Shown one piece after another: positions 1-15,200 of a stretch of DNA of 64,000 nt. The translations under genes and the position numbers were made by a program. Every line of letters starts with the position of its first letter. Positions within the stretch are counted from its first letter, which is position 1. Below the pieces are notes generated by a model, which saw only the letters and a program-made list of their open reading frames with translations, was not told the origin of the DNA and ran no database searches. Origin of the DNA: Xiphias gladius (taxonomy: Eukaryota > Chordata > Actinopteri > Istiophoriformes > Xiphiidae); NCBI RefSeq assembly GCF_016859285.1, contig NC_053416.1, positions 956,501 through 1,020,500 of the forward strand, written 5' to 3'.

Positions 1-256
1 GAAAATAACACAGACACAGCAGGAATAGTCCAGTAGCTCAAACTGAGAAACTGTGACAGATCTGAGCAGCAGGACTGAAGTTTGAAGTATCAGGTTGAAT
101 CATACAGTCTGTCTCTTTCATAGGTACAGTATCAGAATGAGAAAAGATAGATGCGTGTGTTCAGTGTTTTTGATGGTCAGATTGTATTAGTATTATGTTG
201 TTATTGTTCCCTGTGCGTGTATGAACTCAGATCTTGAGTTTTTTTTCTGCCGTCAG

Positions 257-3200
257 CTGAGCAGTGATGACGTGTCGGCATCTCTGGGGGAGGAGTCTCT
301 GCAGGAGGAGAGGGAGGAGGAGCAGCAGGAGACCCGACAGTCTCCTCACCCAGCGGGTCAGATACAAACCCTTTCACACTGTGTTCAACCCCTGCAGGAT
401 CCTTTTACACCAAACCTGTTAACCTGTAATATTCCTGCGTTACGCTCCTAACACAAGTCCCAGGAACGGACCGGGAATGGAACCCTGATCGTGAGGTGTT
501 CCTTGGACACAGAACGACCCTTTTTAAAAATTACAGCTCCATGCATTAGAAGTTTGATCTCCACAGCTGCAGCCCTTAAATCAGTGATTTACGTCCACCA
601 GAGAGCCCTCTGGTTCACTGTCAGTTATGTCAAGTTGAATCATTAAGCTCCCCTTTGTAATGTACCGCCAATGTGTGATAGCTCACTGAGCTGCCGGTTT
701 CCTTAGGAGAGAGTGCTGTCAACCAGCCAGGCGGCGTTAGCTTGAGTCCAGGCGCAAACTATACGACAGGACAGTTTGTATAAGATGAGTTTTCAAGAGC
801 AGAACAAAGGCAGAATGGTCACGGAGCTTCGGTTCAATACATTTTTATTTATCCCGGCCAGAGCAATCGTATACCGCAGCTCTCCACCCAGATCAACAAA
901 CGCACACATGAAACAGTTCGTCAGTGGCCAAACCTTTGCACATACCAGTTACTGTTCAATTTTTTTTGCATTAACATTTGAAGACAGGCTCAGTTTTAAT
1001 GTATGTTCACTTCAGGTGTAGTAATTCCCTTTTTTCATTAAAAAAATTAACAGAATATATTATTGGGTGCCCAAACTTTTGCACGCAGATGTATAGGAGA
1101 TGAGGTTTAAAAAAAACAACAACAAAAAAACACTCACAAACCTGCTGTGAGAGAGAGAACCAGATGTGTCAGACTACCTGTTTCATTGCTAAGTTTAGTG
1201 AGTCGTGCTGAATTTACAGAGGTGGAAAGCCAAACTGCTACAGGCAACAGGCCCCTGCAACACTTAATGTAAAATTTCTCTTTGTCCAACCAGTACGCTA
1301 CGGCTCTTCCTTTTATTTTAAACTGTTATCAGACAACTTTTATGCTTCCAACGTGTAACGTGAGCGGCCCCTTGTCAAAACACAGTCAAGCATGTGCCTA
1401 ACTTTAAGTTTTAAAGTCAGTCTTGCCTAGAAAATGTTCTTTAAAATTGTTGTTTCAACACAGTTTGAGCATTTTCCCATGATGACCATTTTCCAGATAA
1501 AACCACAGTTTTCAGATTCGATTGAAATGCATGAATCACTCTAAATTGCTTTTGTGGGGATTTTTGTCCTCCCCACACACATTCATCGTAATACATTTAA
1601 ATTGGCCTCACTTGACAATAATATTTAGAGGATGTAATTGGCAGCAAATCCTCCAGTGGTTCCAGAATGAATGGATCAGATTCTGTTTTCTGTCTCTCAG
1701 GCATCGTCCTGAACCGTGTTGGTTATTACACCATCCCCTCGATGGAGGATCTGGCTGAGATGGTGGACGAAAACGGAGAGTGTGTGGTGGAAAACTTCAC
1801 CGTTGGCAGGAAAGGTAATGTTACCACTCATTTGCATCTCATTCCTCAGCAGCTGCATTTCAAGCTGACATCAATTTAAATGATTTTTACACTTTGAAAA
1901 TGTCAGTTACCGACTCATCTGCAGTAGAAAAACACGAGCTCATTAAAGATCCAGCCCGGCCAGCGGTTTTTAAATACGTAGGATTTTTCTGGAGAGACTG
2001 AGAAGCCGCTTGTTATGTCGTACCCCACCATGCATTTGAGCTCTGATTGGACAGACGTCTTACCGCTCTGCTCTGATTGGCCCCTCACAGGCTACGGCTC
2101 CATCTTCTTCCCTGGTGAGGTGAATGTTACGGGGCTGAACCTCGACGAGATTGTCCACTTCAGACGCAAGGAGGTCATCGTGTACCCGGACGACAAGAAC
2201 AAGCCACCAGAGGGGGATGGTCTTAACAGGTGAGTGAGGCCCGGAACTCTAAAATCCATCTGCCCTGGGAAAATGTTTTGTAATTGTTGCCTGGTCAGTG
2301 GGATGGTTTTTAGTAAGAAATTTCCTATCCTAGTCCCATGCTGTTTCTCTGCGTGTGTTCGTAGACGGGCAGAGGTGACTCTGGACGGCGTTTGGCCAAA
2401 CGACAAGACGACCTGCACTCAGATCAGGAGCCCCGAGCGTCTGACCGACATGAACTACGAGGGTCGGCTGGAGAAGGCCTCACGCAAGCAGGGAGCCCGT
2501 TTCCTGGAGTACAGACCTGAGACAGGATCCTGGGTGTTCGAGGTCAGTCACTTCTGCTCCCACAGGTTTTATGTAATTAGTCTCAGCTTGTTTAAGTCAG
2601 ATGACTCAGAATTTTTTCCTTGTGTCCCCTAAAGTTGTGGTTTTACTTTGACTGACATGACTGAAGCTGAGAACACTGAAGGACCATGAGACCAGTTTTA
2701 TTAATCATTAGAGCTAGACCGATATTTCAGCTGATATCAGCTCATTGCACATGTTGGCCAGTGACTAACAAGAAAATGCACTACAGAAATGCAAAATTCA
2801 GTTTTGAGATCATTTAGAAAAACGATGACACATACATAGTTTGTCCACCAGAGATCTCTAAAAGGTTTACAATGTCCAGATCGGTATGTTTCAGGGTCAC
2901 AGTTCTTTAAAAAAAAAAAAATCTAAGGGACAATATCAGCATTGTTTGCTTGTTTGTTACTTTCAGCCAGTTTTTCATTATCAGAAAACTCCTGAACATC
3001 AATATGAGCATGGGCCTCAAAAGTCCACTGTTGGTCCTGCTTCTGATTTCTGTGAAACAAAGTCCCAGAAATTTGAAGACCTCCAGCCTGAACATAGACC
3101 GTTTCAAACACCGTGAAAGCACTGGCAGCTGTAACCATGAGCTCTGAGCTCTGAGCTGGTCAGGTGTATCCTTATCATGTATCTCTCAGGTGTAACTGAC

Positions 3201-6200
3201 TCCTCCCTCTCTCTCTCTCAGGTGGCCCATTTCTCCAAATACGGCCTTCAGGACTCTGACGAGGAGGAGGACGTCCCGCCTCAAGCCGACCCCAAGAAGC
3301 TGAAGACGATGATGTCACTTCCTCCCTCCAGGCTGCAGCAGCAACTTCCCCCCTCCCAGCAGCAGGTGGCGCCACAGGCTCAGGTAGAGCAGCCTGCGCC
3401 CACCCACACTCATCATCTTCCTCACTGACACACTTGAGACGATTAAAGGAGCATTTCACTCAAACTCGTGCTTGCGTCCAGCTGTTTGGTGCCAGCAGGT
3501 CCTTTTTTAATTGAGTCAGGAGAATCAGTGATCGCCTGCGGCTGCAAAAACACGGAGAGGTCTCTAATGCCTCTTGGAGTTTTTTTTTTTTTTTTTTTTT
3601 TCCCTTCCTCAGGCCAATGATGACATTATTTACTCTTTCTGTCAACATTGAACATTTTCAAAATTTTATTGTTTTCATGCAGTGTGCTAATCCCAAAACA
3701 AGTATTTTGAGTGATAGCGTGAGGGTTTTCCACAACCATTTATTTCCTGTCAGAATGCTAGAAGCTCCTGAGGTGTTTAAGTTGATCTTTTGTTTGGAGC
3801 ACCAACCCAATAATGATCAGTTTTATATTGATTAGCCAACAGGTGTAGCGCGAAATGACTGATTCTGTTCCTGAATCAGCTCCTACCGTTGGAGAATAAT
3901 TTTGACAACAGCTAAACAATGTCAGAACATTGTCAGCAGACTGGGAACAGTAAACACTGCGAGAGCTGTGTTTGAGCAGGACTTCCTGCCAGTGAAAGAA
4001 CAGTCGTTGTTTTTTTCAGATTCATTCATGAACGAAAAACACGGCCATACGTGAGGGTAATTTATGGAAACAGAAATGTGAACATGTGGCTCGTTAGCAC
4101 AGGTGTTGTCGGGTTATAACAGGTCTAGTATCTTGTAGTTTACAGATCTGAACTCCTCCAGCCAAAATAAATGTTTCTCCTTTTATTGTTAGTTTGAAAC
4201 GTCTGTTTAAAGCCCAAAATCTTGCTATTGGTTCCTTTTTATCAGTAAAAGGATCAAATCCTAATGACAGCACAAATACAAACTTCAACAAACAGCAATG
4301 ACACCACGTGTCATCCTACCACTGTAGTAAGGAAAATTTGAGTAATGCTGCAGTCAGAGTGCAAACATCAAGAACAGATTTGTCTACAGAAAACCCTGAA
4401 AATCTCCTGTAGCTTGTCTGGTTGTTTGTTTGAACTTCATAAACAAACAGCCGTGATTTTTGGTTAGAATGTCAATTATTTTAGATGAATCGTTTGGTCT
4501 ATAAAATGCCTGAACACACTGAAAAAATGTCTATCAGAGTTTCCCAGAACTAAACTGTGTGTGTAATTCGTGTAATTTCAATTTTTCTTAAATTACACTA
4601 AAACACATTTTTTGCTTAACAGTAGTTTTGCTGCTCTGCATTTCTGAATAAACCGAAGAATCTTAGTTTATAACAGAATCTGAATATCTTCTTAATTTTG
4701 ATCTGTTGGCTTCATTTATCATCTTTAATGAAATATGATCAGCTTTTTTTCTGATAAGCCGGCGGCTCTGACTTTACTGCTGCTTCGGCTTTAACTTGGG
4801 CAGAGATTTTACCTGTTACACACACACACACATAAGTCTTGGGAAATGGTCTTTACTATGTCAGAAACTATTTTAACTTAAGAATAGACCATGTTTTAAT
4901 GCTGAGTCCAGCATAGAAAAGGTATTATCACCATTCAGGACACATTTCTTGGTCAGACATTTACGCTGTGTTAAGGTTTGTGTTCTTCAGGAATTCATAC
5001 TAAGATTGTAAGTGCTGGTGTTATTACATTACTATATTATAGCTTCTTGTGTCTTTGGATAAACAGCTACTTGTACTTTCTTTAGCGGGGAACATTATAG
5101 GCTCTAACCTACTTTAAGATGTGTGGCATAAATTGTACTGATTTTCATATTGCAATTAATGAAAGAAATAAAGTTAATGCAGATGATATTTAAGCTTTGG
5201 TCTGTAAAGTTTGTGTGAAGAACAGCTTTTCTTTGTGCTTATAAATAATAATAAACGCTGTGCTGGTATTGTAGTGTGCCTGGAGTGACGTCCTGAGTAG
5301 TGTTTTGAAATGTTTGACTGTTTCATGCCAACAAAAGTTTCAGTAATGAGACCACAGTGATACCCTGTTCGGTGTCTTAACGTTTACTGCTGAACTCTGG
5401 TAATTTTCAGTTTATTATGTGTAAATATCTCTGTTTAGAACTGCACAGCGTAAAATTCAGAGGAAGAACTCGACAGAGTGGCAACACGGTCCTCTGCGTT
5501 GATGTGCCGTTTTATTAATGAAAAACACTGAGGAGTTTTTAATCCGGTTCAGGATCTACATCATAAAAGACAATGATTCACCGTCCACAGAGATCAGTGT
5601 GTGGTTTATCCACTAACCTCCATCAACAATCAGGCAACATTACCACAACTAATAAACTCCTGCAGAGCTTAAACAAACAGTGAAGGGAGCAGTGAGCCTG
5701 ATGCCAGGGAAAAGAAATGGATTTAATGGGTTGTCAGAGGTTGTTCCATAAGCAAACTTTAGACAGAAAACGAAGAAAAGGACGAGTCACTGATGATGAT
5801 GATGAGGAACCCAACTGGATTAACGAATCTTAGATGGAAAGAAATCCCCCTTTAACCTCCACATGACTGACAATCGAGCCACTTTTTCATCCCTTACTCT
5901 TACGGTGTGTTTCTGTGTGTGCTTTCAGTCCACTGACGTCGTGGATCTTCCCGGTGGTGTGGCAGAGTTGGACAGTGACATGGCCGATATCACCCAGAGC
6001 CTCCCGACAGAGAGCATGCTGGGAGGAGAGGAGGGCGACCCGCTCGGGGGGGAGATGGACACAACGGGTGGGAAGCTTGGATTGATCTCTGCAGAGCACG
6101 ACAGCATCTCTGCATCCAGCCACATAGCATCAACGCTGGGGATCAACCCGCACACCCTCCAGGTAGAGTCTGAGTCCCCGTCCACAGACAGGAAGTACAT

Positions 6201-9200
6201 CACATCACCAGGCTGCCACCAGAATAAAGCCGCTGAGTTTCTCTCGTTTTGTCCGCAGATCATGAAGGCGTCTCTGTTTTCGGAGGATGAAGAGGGGAGC
6301 GACATGTTTCAGGATCAGGGAGCGATGAAGGTCTCCACCGACATCTCGTCCCCTCGCCTCGTCCTGCCGGGAGCTCAGAGTCGACCCTCCGGTACGAAAC
6401 GCAAACCTCTCACCAACCTTCATTTATTCAGGGAAGTTACTCTGAGAACCCGACTCTTTGGGAGCAGTTGGGGCTTGACTGCCTGGTTTAAGGACACTTG
6501 AGCGTCAGTAACAAGGGTGTAGCGAGCTCTGCTCTAAGACTTTACCACGCAGATTTATCCTGCAGGTCCGGGGATGGAAACCTCCAGTCACAAGCCCACT
6601 TCATGCTCAAAATGAGGAAGCTGACGTAGCTCATTAGCTGTGCACCAGCTCCTCTGCCAGAGTGTTCTGATGCTAGTAAAGAGTACTTAGAATTATCAGC
6701 ATAGCAAAGCAATGTCTAAAGTAGCAAGATGAACATTTTTTTTTTGAGTGGGATCAGAAGGAAAACAAGATTCTTATCAAGCAAACATGTTACTAAAAAC
6801 CCATAATAAGTATAAGCAGTAGTGAGAAAAGCTGATGTCAGTTTCCCAGATACCTTCAAATGTCTCGTTTTGTCTGACCAGCGGTTTAAAGATATTCATT
6901 TTACTATGATAGAAATCAGAGAAAAACAGCAAATTATCATATTTCAGAAGCAGAAAATGGATTTTATTTGGTACTGCCTGATGAGTGACTTAAAGAACTT
7001 GCTGCAAAATTCTTGCTGCTTAATTGTCTGCCAATCGACGGATTGGTTACCTCCGCCAAGGAGGTTGCGTTTTCACCCCGTTTCGGTTGGTTGGTTTGTC
7101 AGCAGGATTATACAAAAAGTACTGAGCTGATTTGCAGGAAACTTGGTGGAGGGATGGGACATGGTCCACAGAAGAACCCATTAAATTTTGGGGCCGATCC
7201 GGATCATTTACTATGAATTTGAATTTTTTTTTCTCTTAAGTCTGGTGCATGTTGTCTGACATTGGCCTTGGTGGAGGTCTGTGCTCTACTGAGTGCCCTT
7301 GTAGTCGTTAATTGTTATTTACATATTTGGAAAAGTATATCACACAATGTTAAGAGGGAAATGAGAATATGTATAAAACAACTGTTTTCTCTTTCTCGCT
7401 CTCTCTGTGCAGTGGGTGGTCTCCTTCAGGCTCGTTTTACCTCCGGCCTCTTCTCTCAGCTCTCAGACTCTCCCCGCCTTACTCATCCTCCTCCTTTTCT
7501 GTCTCGGGCGTCTCCGGCGATCGTCGAAACCCCCCGGTCATTACACTGGGCGGGACCGGCCCCCTCCTCCTTCCTGCTGCCCCCTCGAACTCCAGAGCCT
7601 TCGGTCAGGACGGTTGGCGTCCGGCGGCTGGGTGGCCCCGTCCCCCTCAAAGAGTCGGTCACTCTGGGGAAGGTCGGTACTGTTCGTTTATATACATGTG
7701 ATGCCTCAATGCCAACATCAGCCACATCACAGACCAAGATATGCAGAAAGGAACAAAGGAGTATTAATTCACATTAGAAGCTGCTGTTTTCAAAGACGCT
7801 GTCATTGCTCTACCTGCTTCTTTTGCTACTGTAGTCAAAACATGAATGTCTTACATACTTAGAGTCGGTTTTGAGTTATAGTTGAGCGTCAGATTCCACC
7901 CATTGATGGCAGCCTCGCAACACTACGTGTTGTGTCACCACTTCGCCAGCCAGATAGGATGCTCCAAATGTGAAAAAAACCACCTTAGCTAACTGGAAGA
8001 ATCTTCTGTATTTTACCAACCCACTAGACGGATGTGTCATACGGGAACAGGCCATATCTCGCCTCAGTTGTTTTCCCCACAATAACTGTTTTTGTGATGT
8101 AGTTACAGTGGGCTGCACTTACAGACTACATTTATAGAACTGGAGTCACATCCAGGTAACTAGTGTTTCGCCTCGTCACCGCATTGACGTTGTTTCCTTC
8201 GCTTTCTATCAAAGTGTGGGCGCCGTGGTGAGAAGGTTTGCTGTGGAAATGTATTTGCTCGATGTGTGTGAGTGAAAAGCACCAGATTACCGAGTCTGTC
8301 TTCAACGTCCTTAATGTTGTCTTAACTATCAACCATCTCCCTGTAGGAGAAAACCCAAGCAGACAAACGCAGTTCTTGAGGTCTCCACATGGTATCTCAC
8401 GTCCTGATGCGTTGTTAGGTTTTTGTGGAGCGTAGCTTCAGTAGCTACACCAAAACACCTTAGCGCACTACAATGAATCCGGCTCAAAAGTCCACCAGGA
8501 GAATGAGAGCGACGGAGTTGGGGATGTATGTAACCAGAATGCCTAAGGGTGGTTGTCTAGGCCTTGCATGTCACACCCCCTTTCTGTGACTAAAGCACCA
8601 CAGGGTCCGCGTTGATCAGAAGAGACAGTCAGTGCTCAGTTAAGAACCGGAACCCTATCGCTGGCACATGTAAAGGTATTCCTGAAGAGTAGCGTTTGGG
8701 TTGTTTGTGATCTCGGTCTGGTTGAAGATGAGTTTCATCCTGTGTTTCGCTGCCCAATGTTCAGTGATTTTGGGGGAAAAAATGAATCGAAGAATCCTGA
8801 TTCGTCCTGGTTGTCTGAAGGTAATGGGTTGAGTTGGCTCTTACGAGATTAATAAAAAAATTCATAGCAACTAAAAGTAAACTGCACCCTTCATAATAGG
8901 ATGTTTCTGTTATGGAAATTGACATTTTGAAATGCTTCCTTTGGAATTTGTGGGGCTGTACTTCGGGATTCGTTATGTGGCCATTCTGGCGGTTCTTGCT
9001 GTGTAGTGTCTTGTAAGCCCAGATGGTCTGGGCACCATTTGGTGCAGGACTCTCGACTAAACGAATCCATCAATCAAATAAATATTTTTTTAAAATGTCC
9101 TGATGTATCGGAGTTACTTCAGGTCCATTAATGATGTTTTCTTATCGCATCTCTCTGAATGTATTCATGTTGTTGAAAAACATGCAGTGATTCACATTCA

Positions 9201-12200
9201 CTCGTTTACATTCTTTTTATTACACTAATGATTATTAACATTTAACAGCCATGATCATAAACCTTCAGACACTAGATTCAGTCAGAAGAAAATCTTCCCT
9301 CGTGGAAGTGATGGGTTAAAGCCTTCACAATTAGTTCAACAGCTCATCGGTTGTTCCTGCTTCTTTACCTGCCACATTACAGCCGTTAATCGGTGACACC
9401 CACAGAAAAATGAAGTAAAACAAACATTTCTCCCCAGTCCTAATTTATGTTGTGTGGTGTCGTCTGTGTTGTTTCACAGGGAGGTTTGTTGATGGACGCT
9501 GGGCTGTTTGCGGGTCGGTCCTTTCGGGTTGGGTGGGGTCCCGGCTGGACGCTGGCACACTGCGGCCACCGGCTGAGTTCACTACCCTCCAAACAGCTCG
9601 ACCACCAAGACCTGACGGCCAAGACCGACTTCAGCTTCCTGCCAAAACCTGCAAGGAGTAAACCGTAAGACACATACACACAGTCTAACAGGGACATGAA
9701 ATGGAATGCACATTACAAAAGAAGAGTCACACCACAGTTTGTTTGTTTTTTCCAAGTTGACATGTTTTATTAAGGTTTTTTTTTTTTTTTTTAAGTTTTG
9801 TTTTTGGTTTCCCTTTCATCCCATATTTATCACTTATCCCTCGTTTACTGAAAAACCCTCCTGTTCAATCACTGATGATCTTTTTGCTCTGAGTTAAGTG
9901 TGAATTAAAAACTAAAAATATGTTCTGATCACAGTTACTAGCAGTTTATTGATCCTACCCAGTGAAGTTTCAGTGTCGTCACGACAGATTCATAGAATAG
10001 ATAAGTAACCTTAATAAACTAGAATACCGTAATACAGTATGAAACACGGAACAACAAAAATAAAAACTACTCTATGAACCAAACATAAATCTTAACTACA
10101 AAGTGTATTCAGACACCAATAATCACAAATAACCTGGGAAAAATCTGATCTGTTTCACATATTGGGTCATATTTTCCTGAAATGTGAACAGACACACACA
10201 CAAAAGTAAACTGGAGTGTTTTCGTTTTTCTTGAATACTGAGCTGTGCTCTCCCGCAGACTGATAGAAAGCCCCTATAAGGTGGTGTTGGAGCAGATGGT
10301 GGGTCTGGAGCCTCCAGCACTGAAGACCAGTGATGAGGAGGAGGAGGATGAAGAGAGCCAGGTGGTGCTGCAGCGCCCCCTAGAGATCTGCCTGGAGCAC
10401 AGCACCATCAGCACCACAGACGCCTCAGCCTGCCCTCTGGTCCGTCCGGAGCCCGGTGTGGCGGCGCTGCACAAATACGCCAAGTGGATCACAGAGCTGA
10501 ACGACAAGCAGGGTGAAGCAGACCGTAAGAGACGGCGCTCAGGGAAAGAGGCTTAAGAGAAACTACAGTTCAGAATGGATTTGTAAAATTTAAACGCCAG
10601 CTAAAATATCTGCGTAATGACAAGAGATGAGGGTTGAAGGATGTCCGGTTGTTTTAAAACTAATACTCAGGATTCCCAAGATTTCTCGGTATAGATGAAA
10701 TTTGATTTTAATGCAGTGTAAAAGAATTATAAAATCATGTTTATTCAAATTATCTGATGGTATTCTTTCGTATTTAGTAGATTATGTGGTAGGACATTTC
10801 CTTTTCAAGCAAACAATCTTTTAGGTGGAAAGACAGTTTGTGAACAACAATGCAGAATCTTCTCATCCGCTGTTTTGCAGTGTATTCTCGTAATGTTTGT
10901 TGTGACCGTCTCAGGGCTGACCTGAGGTTATACAGGGGGGGGTGGCACTTGGACATTATTCTCCTGCACTCTGCCGCTAAATGCCGCTCTGTTCTCTGAT
11001 TTGGGGATCGAGCCTCCGTCTTGTTTTTCTGATTAAGCTACTTGCTGAACTTGCTGTATTTACATTTATAGATGCACTCCACTCAACTTACTGTAAAAAC
11101 ATTTGCCACACAGCTGGACTTTAAGCTGCAATTTCAGAATGAAACCGTAGCTGAAAAGTGGGATCAAAGTTCAAATTTCAAAGTAAGACTAGAGCTATGA
11201 CAGTGCATACGACGACTAGTGAACAACTCGCAAACACACGTGCTAAAAATACCAGGATCCACTAGGAGAAGATTTTGAATTCCTTGGATCTATATATCTC
11301 GGCACCCAACCCCATAATAGATGTAATTCTGCCATTTCTTTGTAATTTTCTATCTCTTTCCCCTCCAGCCCTCCTTGGGTACTGGGCCGAGGTCTGGACC
11401 CTGTGTGAGGCCCTGTGGGGTCGCCTGGGCCCCGCGGACCAGGAGCCAGACATCGAGATGCCCAGTGACTACGAGCAGCAGCTCGAGAGAAGGCGGACCT
11501 TCTCGGCCTGGCTCTCCCACGGCGCCACCTGCAGGGTGGAGGAGGAAGTGACTCTGGCAGGGAAGGGTCGCCACACGGAAGCCATCTTCAGCTACCTGAC
11601 GGGCAACCGCATCAGTGAGGCGTGTCGACTAGCACAGAAGGAAGGTGAGGAGGAAACTGGAGGCTCAAAGATCTCCGGTGGTAGCGTCAGAAAAATGGAA
11701 ACATTGCAGACAGAAGGACAAGAGTGAGGAGGAAAACAAAACAGACTGAAGAAAGGGTTTTCATTCCCATCTGATCCACAAACGTGATCTGATCTCAGTC
11801 TGAAAAAAGTCAGATTTGTATTAAAAACAAATCTGCCTGATAAAAGCAGACTCTAAATGTGCAGGTGCAGATTGTTATAAATAAAACAAGTGACCAACAA
11901 ACCAATAGCTGCAGCCTGTCTGTACCAGACATGTAGTAGTAGTGCCTGAACTTCAAGTATCAGATTGACATGAGGCAGATGGACTGAAAAACACCGTGAT
12001 AATCGTCTCCATAGTAATCCTATCAGCACTGCTAACATCCAGCTGTTTGTCCCCAGGAGACCACCGTCTGTCCCTGCTGCTGTCTCAGGCCATGGGCTCT
12101 CAGTACTGCCGGGACCTGCTGGCCCTTCAGCTCGCCGACTGGAACCGCATGCAGACGGACTGCTACCTGCCGGAGGAACGACTGCGCATCTTCACGCTAC

Positions 12201-15200
12201 TCGCAGGGAAACCTGTACGACACGTTTGGTTTGTTTATGTTAGGCGGGAAAATTTAGCTTTAATTTAAAGGTGATGAGCAATTTACCTTAAAGAAAAAAG
12301 ATAGGACATGGGGACAACAGCTCATTTTGCTGATTGGTTGACTATGCAATTACTATGTAATTCTACTTTTTTGTTGTTTAATGGTTAAAATCCCTCTTGA
12401 AATAATTTAAAACGTGTAAAAATAGGCTTCTATATCCTGACAGAATTTCCTACCCTTCTCGTGAGTTGGACGAGTCGTAGCTGAGGGGTTTGTGACTTGT
12501 CGCTTCACTGTACTGGTGTTGTAACACAAATGTTTTTACGTCAGTTTTGTCCAGCGGAGCGTGTTTGACGCGCGTCACCTTGTTGTTCAGGGTCTGTTTG
12601 ATGCCGATGGTGTTTCCTGTCCGTCCCTGCAGGTGTGGCAGTCCTCTGACTCTGTGGTGAACGTGTGCTCTCAGTTGGACTGGAAACGCTGTGTGGCTGT
12701 CCACCTCTGGTTCATGTTGCCTCCGACCGCCTCGGTGGCCGACGCCCTCGCCAAATATGAAGCGGCCTTCCAGGTGAGCTGCTTTCCGTCACTCTGCCGT
12801 CTTTCTTTTCACATGGTGTTCATTCTTAAAGCTATTCAATTTAAGCAGACTTCTTTTTATTCTTTTCATCTCGTCACTCGTGGTAACATGCCTTCATTAG
12901 GCAGGTGCTGGTTTTATATTCTCCTCCTGACATCCACTGATCACCTCTTTTTGTCCATCCTGCAGGGCACATGTGAAGGGGGGAAGTACGCCTGTGCCCC
13001 CCTGCCTCCGTACCTGGAGGCGGAGGAGCCAGACATGGACGATGAGGAGGAGGAGGACGAGGAGTCGTCGCCGTCGTCTAAACGGCCACTGTACGACCTG
13101 TGCTTCCACCTGCTCAAACTCTACAGTGACAGGTAAACCAGCCATGTTGTTCTACGTGTATTTGGTGGTCCTGGTGTACAAACAGGGCAGAAAGTTTGTT
13201 TATATCGGTGAAAACTCCACTTTAAAACCTACAGGACTGTCGGACTGCTTTAGTTTCAGCTTGATGGACCTCACTTAGTGTATATTAGAAAATTATTGTG
13301 ATTTTAGTTGTAATGCCATCTACTGGCAGAATGATGCATTAAATGTGTCATTATGCAAGAGTGTCACAGCACCAAGAAAATATATTTTAAAAAACCAAAC
13401 AAATTTGTGTTTTTCTGGACTGGATAAAAATTCAGAATGATGGTGAATACCAGACAGATCCACATTTAAACAGACGTTCACTCCACTTCACAATTTGACA
13501 TCTTGTCTGTCAGCTTTAATAATCAACACCTATCTGTAGAAAAACAAATTAATATTCCCAGTTCTGGGATGACATTTTGCAGGATGTTGACATTTCGGTT
13601 CAGTGTCAACCCGTTCCTCAGGCAGCAACTTGAGGCAAGCGAGTTTTCACACAGACAACTCGGCTCTTTTTTCTTTTCTTTTCTTTGATAAACACCATGT
13701 TTTCCACACCTCCAGTTTGTAATGGAGGCCTTCTGTTAAACTGTACTTTAAATTTGTAGTGAGAGCTGTTTCCACAGGCTGAGCAGGACTGACAATGATG
13801 AATAAACAGATTTTGATGTGTGAAATCAGCGGATCGCTCCTTCTAATGCCTCAGTCGCCTCCGTGTGTCCTCCTGCAGACACTACAGCCTGCAGCAGCTG
13901 TTGGACCCTCTGACGATCACCTGGGAGCGTCTGGATTACCGTGTGAGCTGGCACCTGTGGGGCGTCCTGCAGGCGCTGCACTACAGCCACCTGAGCGCCT
14001 CGCGGCAGGGGCTCCTCCACGCCAGCTACGCCGCTCAGCTGGAGAGCGCCGGTCTCTGGCACATGGCCATCTTCATCCTGCTCCACATCCCCGACCACGC
14101 GTGCGTTCATATCATCTTCTTTATCCACAAACACTTAACGTAAGACTGGACTAGACGTCACATGAGTAAGCAGCGGGTAGAGTTCATCAGACACAGAAGT
14201 TTTGTTCCTAGAGAACTAAGACACTTCCTGTAAAGAGCTGCTTCAGAAGTCCTTCATGAGCAAGTTCAGAACTGACAAAAGTGATGCTGTAATTTCACAA
14301 AGTCAGGTGACTGAAACGTGGGAGCAGCTGAGCGTCAGATATCTTAGGGTATAAACATTTACTTGTAATTGATGAGCTGCTGAATGACCTGTGACCTGTA
14401 AAGCTTGTCTGTGGTCATTTAAAATCATGTATTTGAAAGAAGTATTTGGGCCTTTGTCTTTTTTTTTTTCTTTTTTTTTTGTGGTGGTGAAAACTGAAGC
14501 TCAAACCCTTTTCATTGATTTCATAATTAAAACACTAAATGCAGAGACAAACTGTATCGATCACTTAGTGTCATAGGGTCCGTCGGTTTGAAGATAACGG
14601 AGCTGAAAAGTATAACTCAGTATAACACCCGAGTCCAAGGCGATGGCTTCAATGTCTTGTTTTGTCCCATCAACCGTCTAAATCCCCAAATGAATTCTGC
14701 TTGTCAAGATAGAAAATACAAAAGCAGAAAATCTTAATACCTGAGTGAAAACAGCATTTTTTCTTTTGACATTTCTGCTTGAAAAGTGACTGAAATGATT
14801 AATCAGTCACCGAAATAGTTAACCTTTATTTTTCTGACAATCGACTAATCAATGAATCGTTGCAGCTCTAACTGAACCGAGGTCAGAAAATCAGTTTTAT
14901 TCAGTTTTTCCTGCAGGAGCTTCAGTTGTAGTGAGAATTGTGCAGCAGCAGGTGGCAGCAGTGAGACCTGTTACTCTTCCCTTCCCCCTCACCTTCTTCA
15001 CTCCCTCTCTCTCCTCTGAATCTCTCTCCTCTTGTGTCATCTCCACTTGTCGTCCCTGAGGAGAAAAAACTACCCGACGCCAGAGTTAGCTGATGTTTCT
15101 CTCTCTGTGTCTTCAGTCAGCGGGAGCGGGCGGTAAGGGAGATGTTGACCCTCCACTGCCCCCTGCAGGAGACAGACGACTCGGTCCAGAGGGAGCGCTT

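Noticed and set aside
5863-6501. Long 212-codon open frame on the plus strand
   Set aside because: It is two nup98 exons (5929-6162 and 6259-6391) plus the intron between and around them, which happens to lack stops. Homology to NUP98 stops at the splice sites.
13021-13080. Acid-rich stretch in a nup98 exon considered as an insertion
   Set aside because: It sits in a known variable loop of Nup96 between conserved PLPPYLE and [12 protein letters not shown], and the frame is intact, so length variation there is ordinary.
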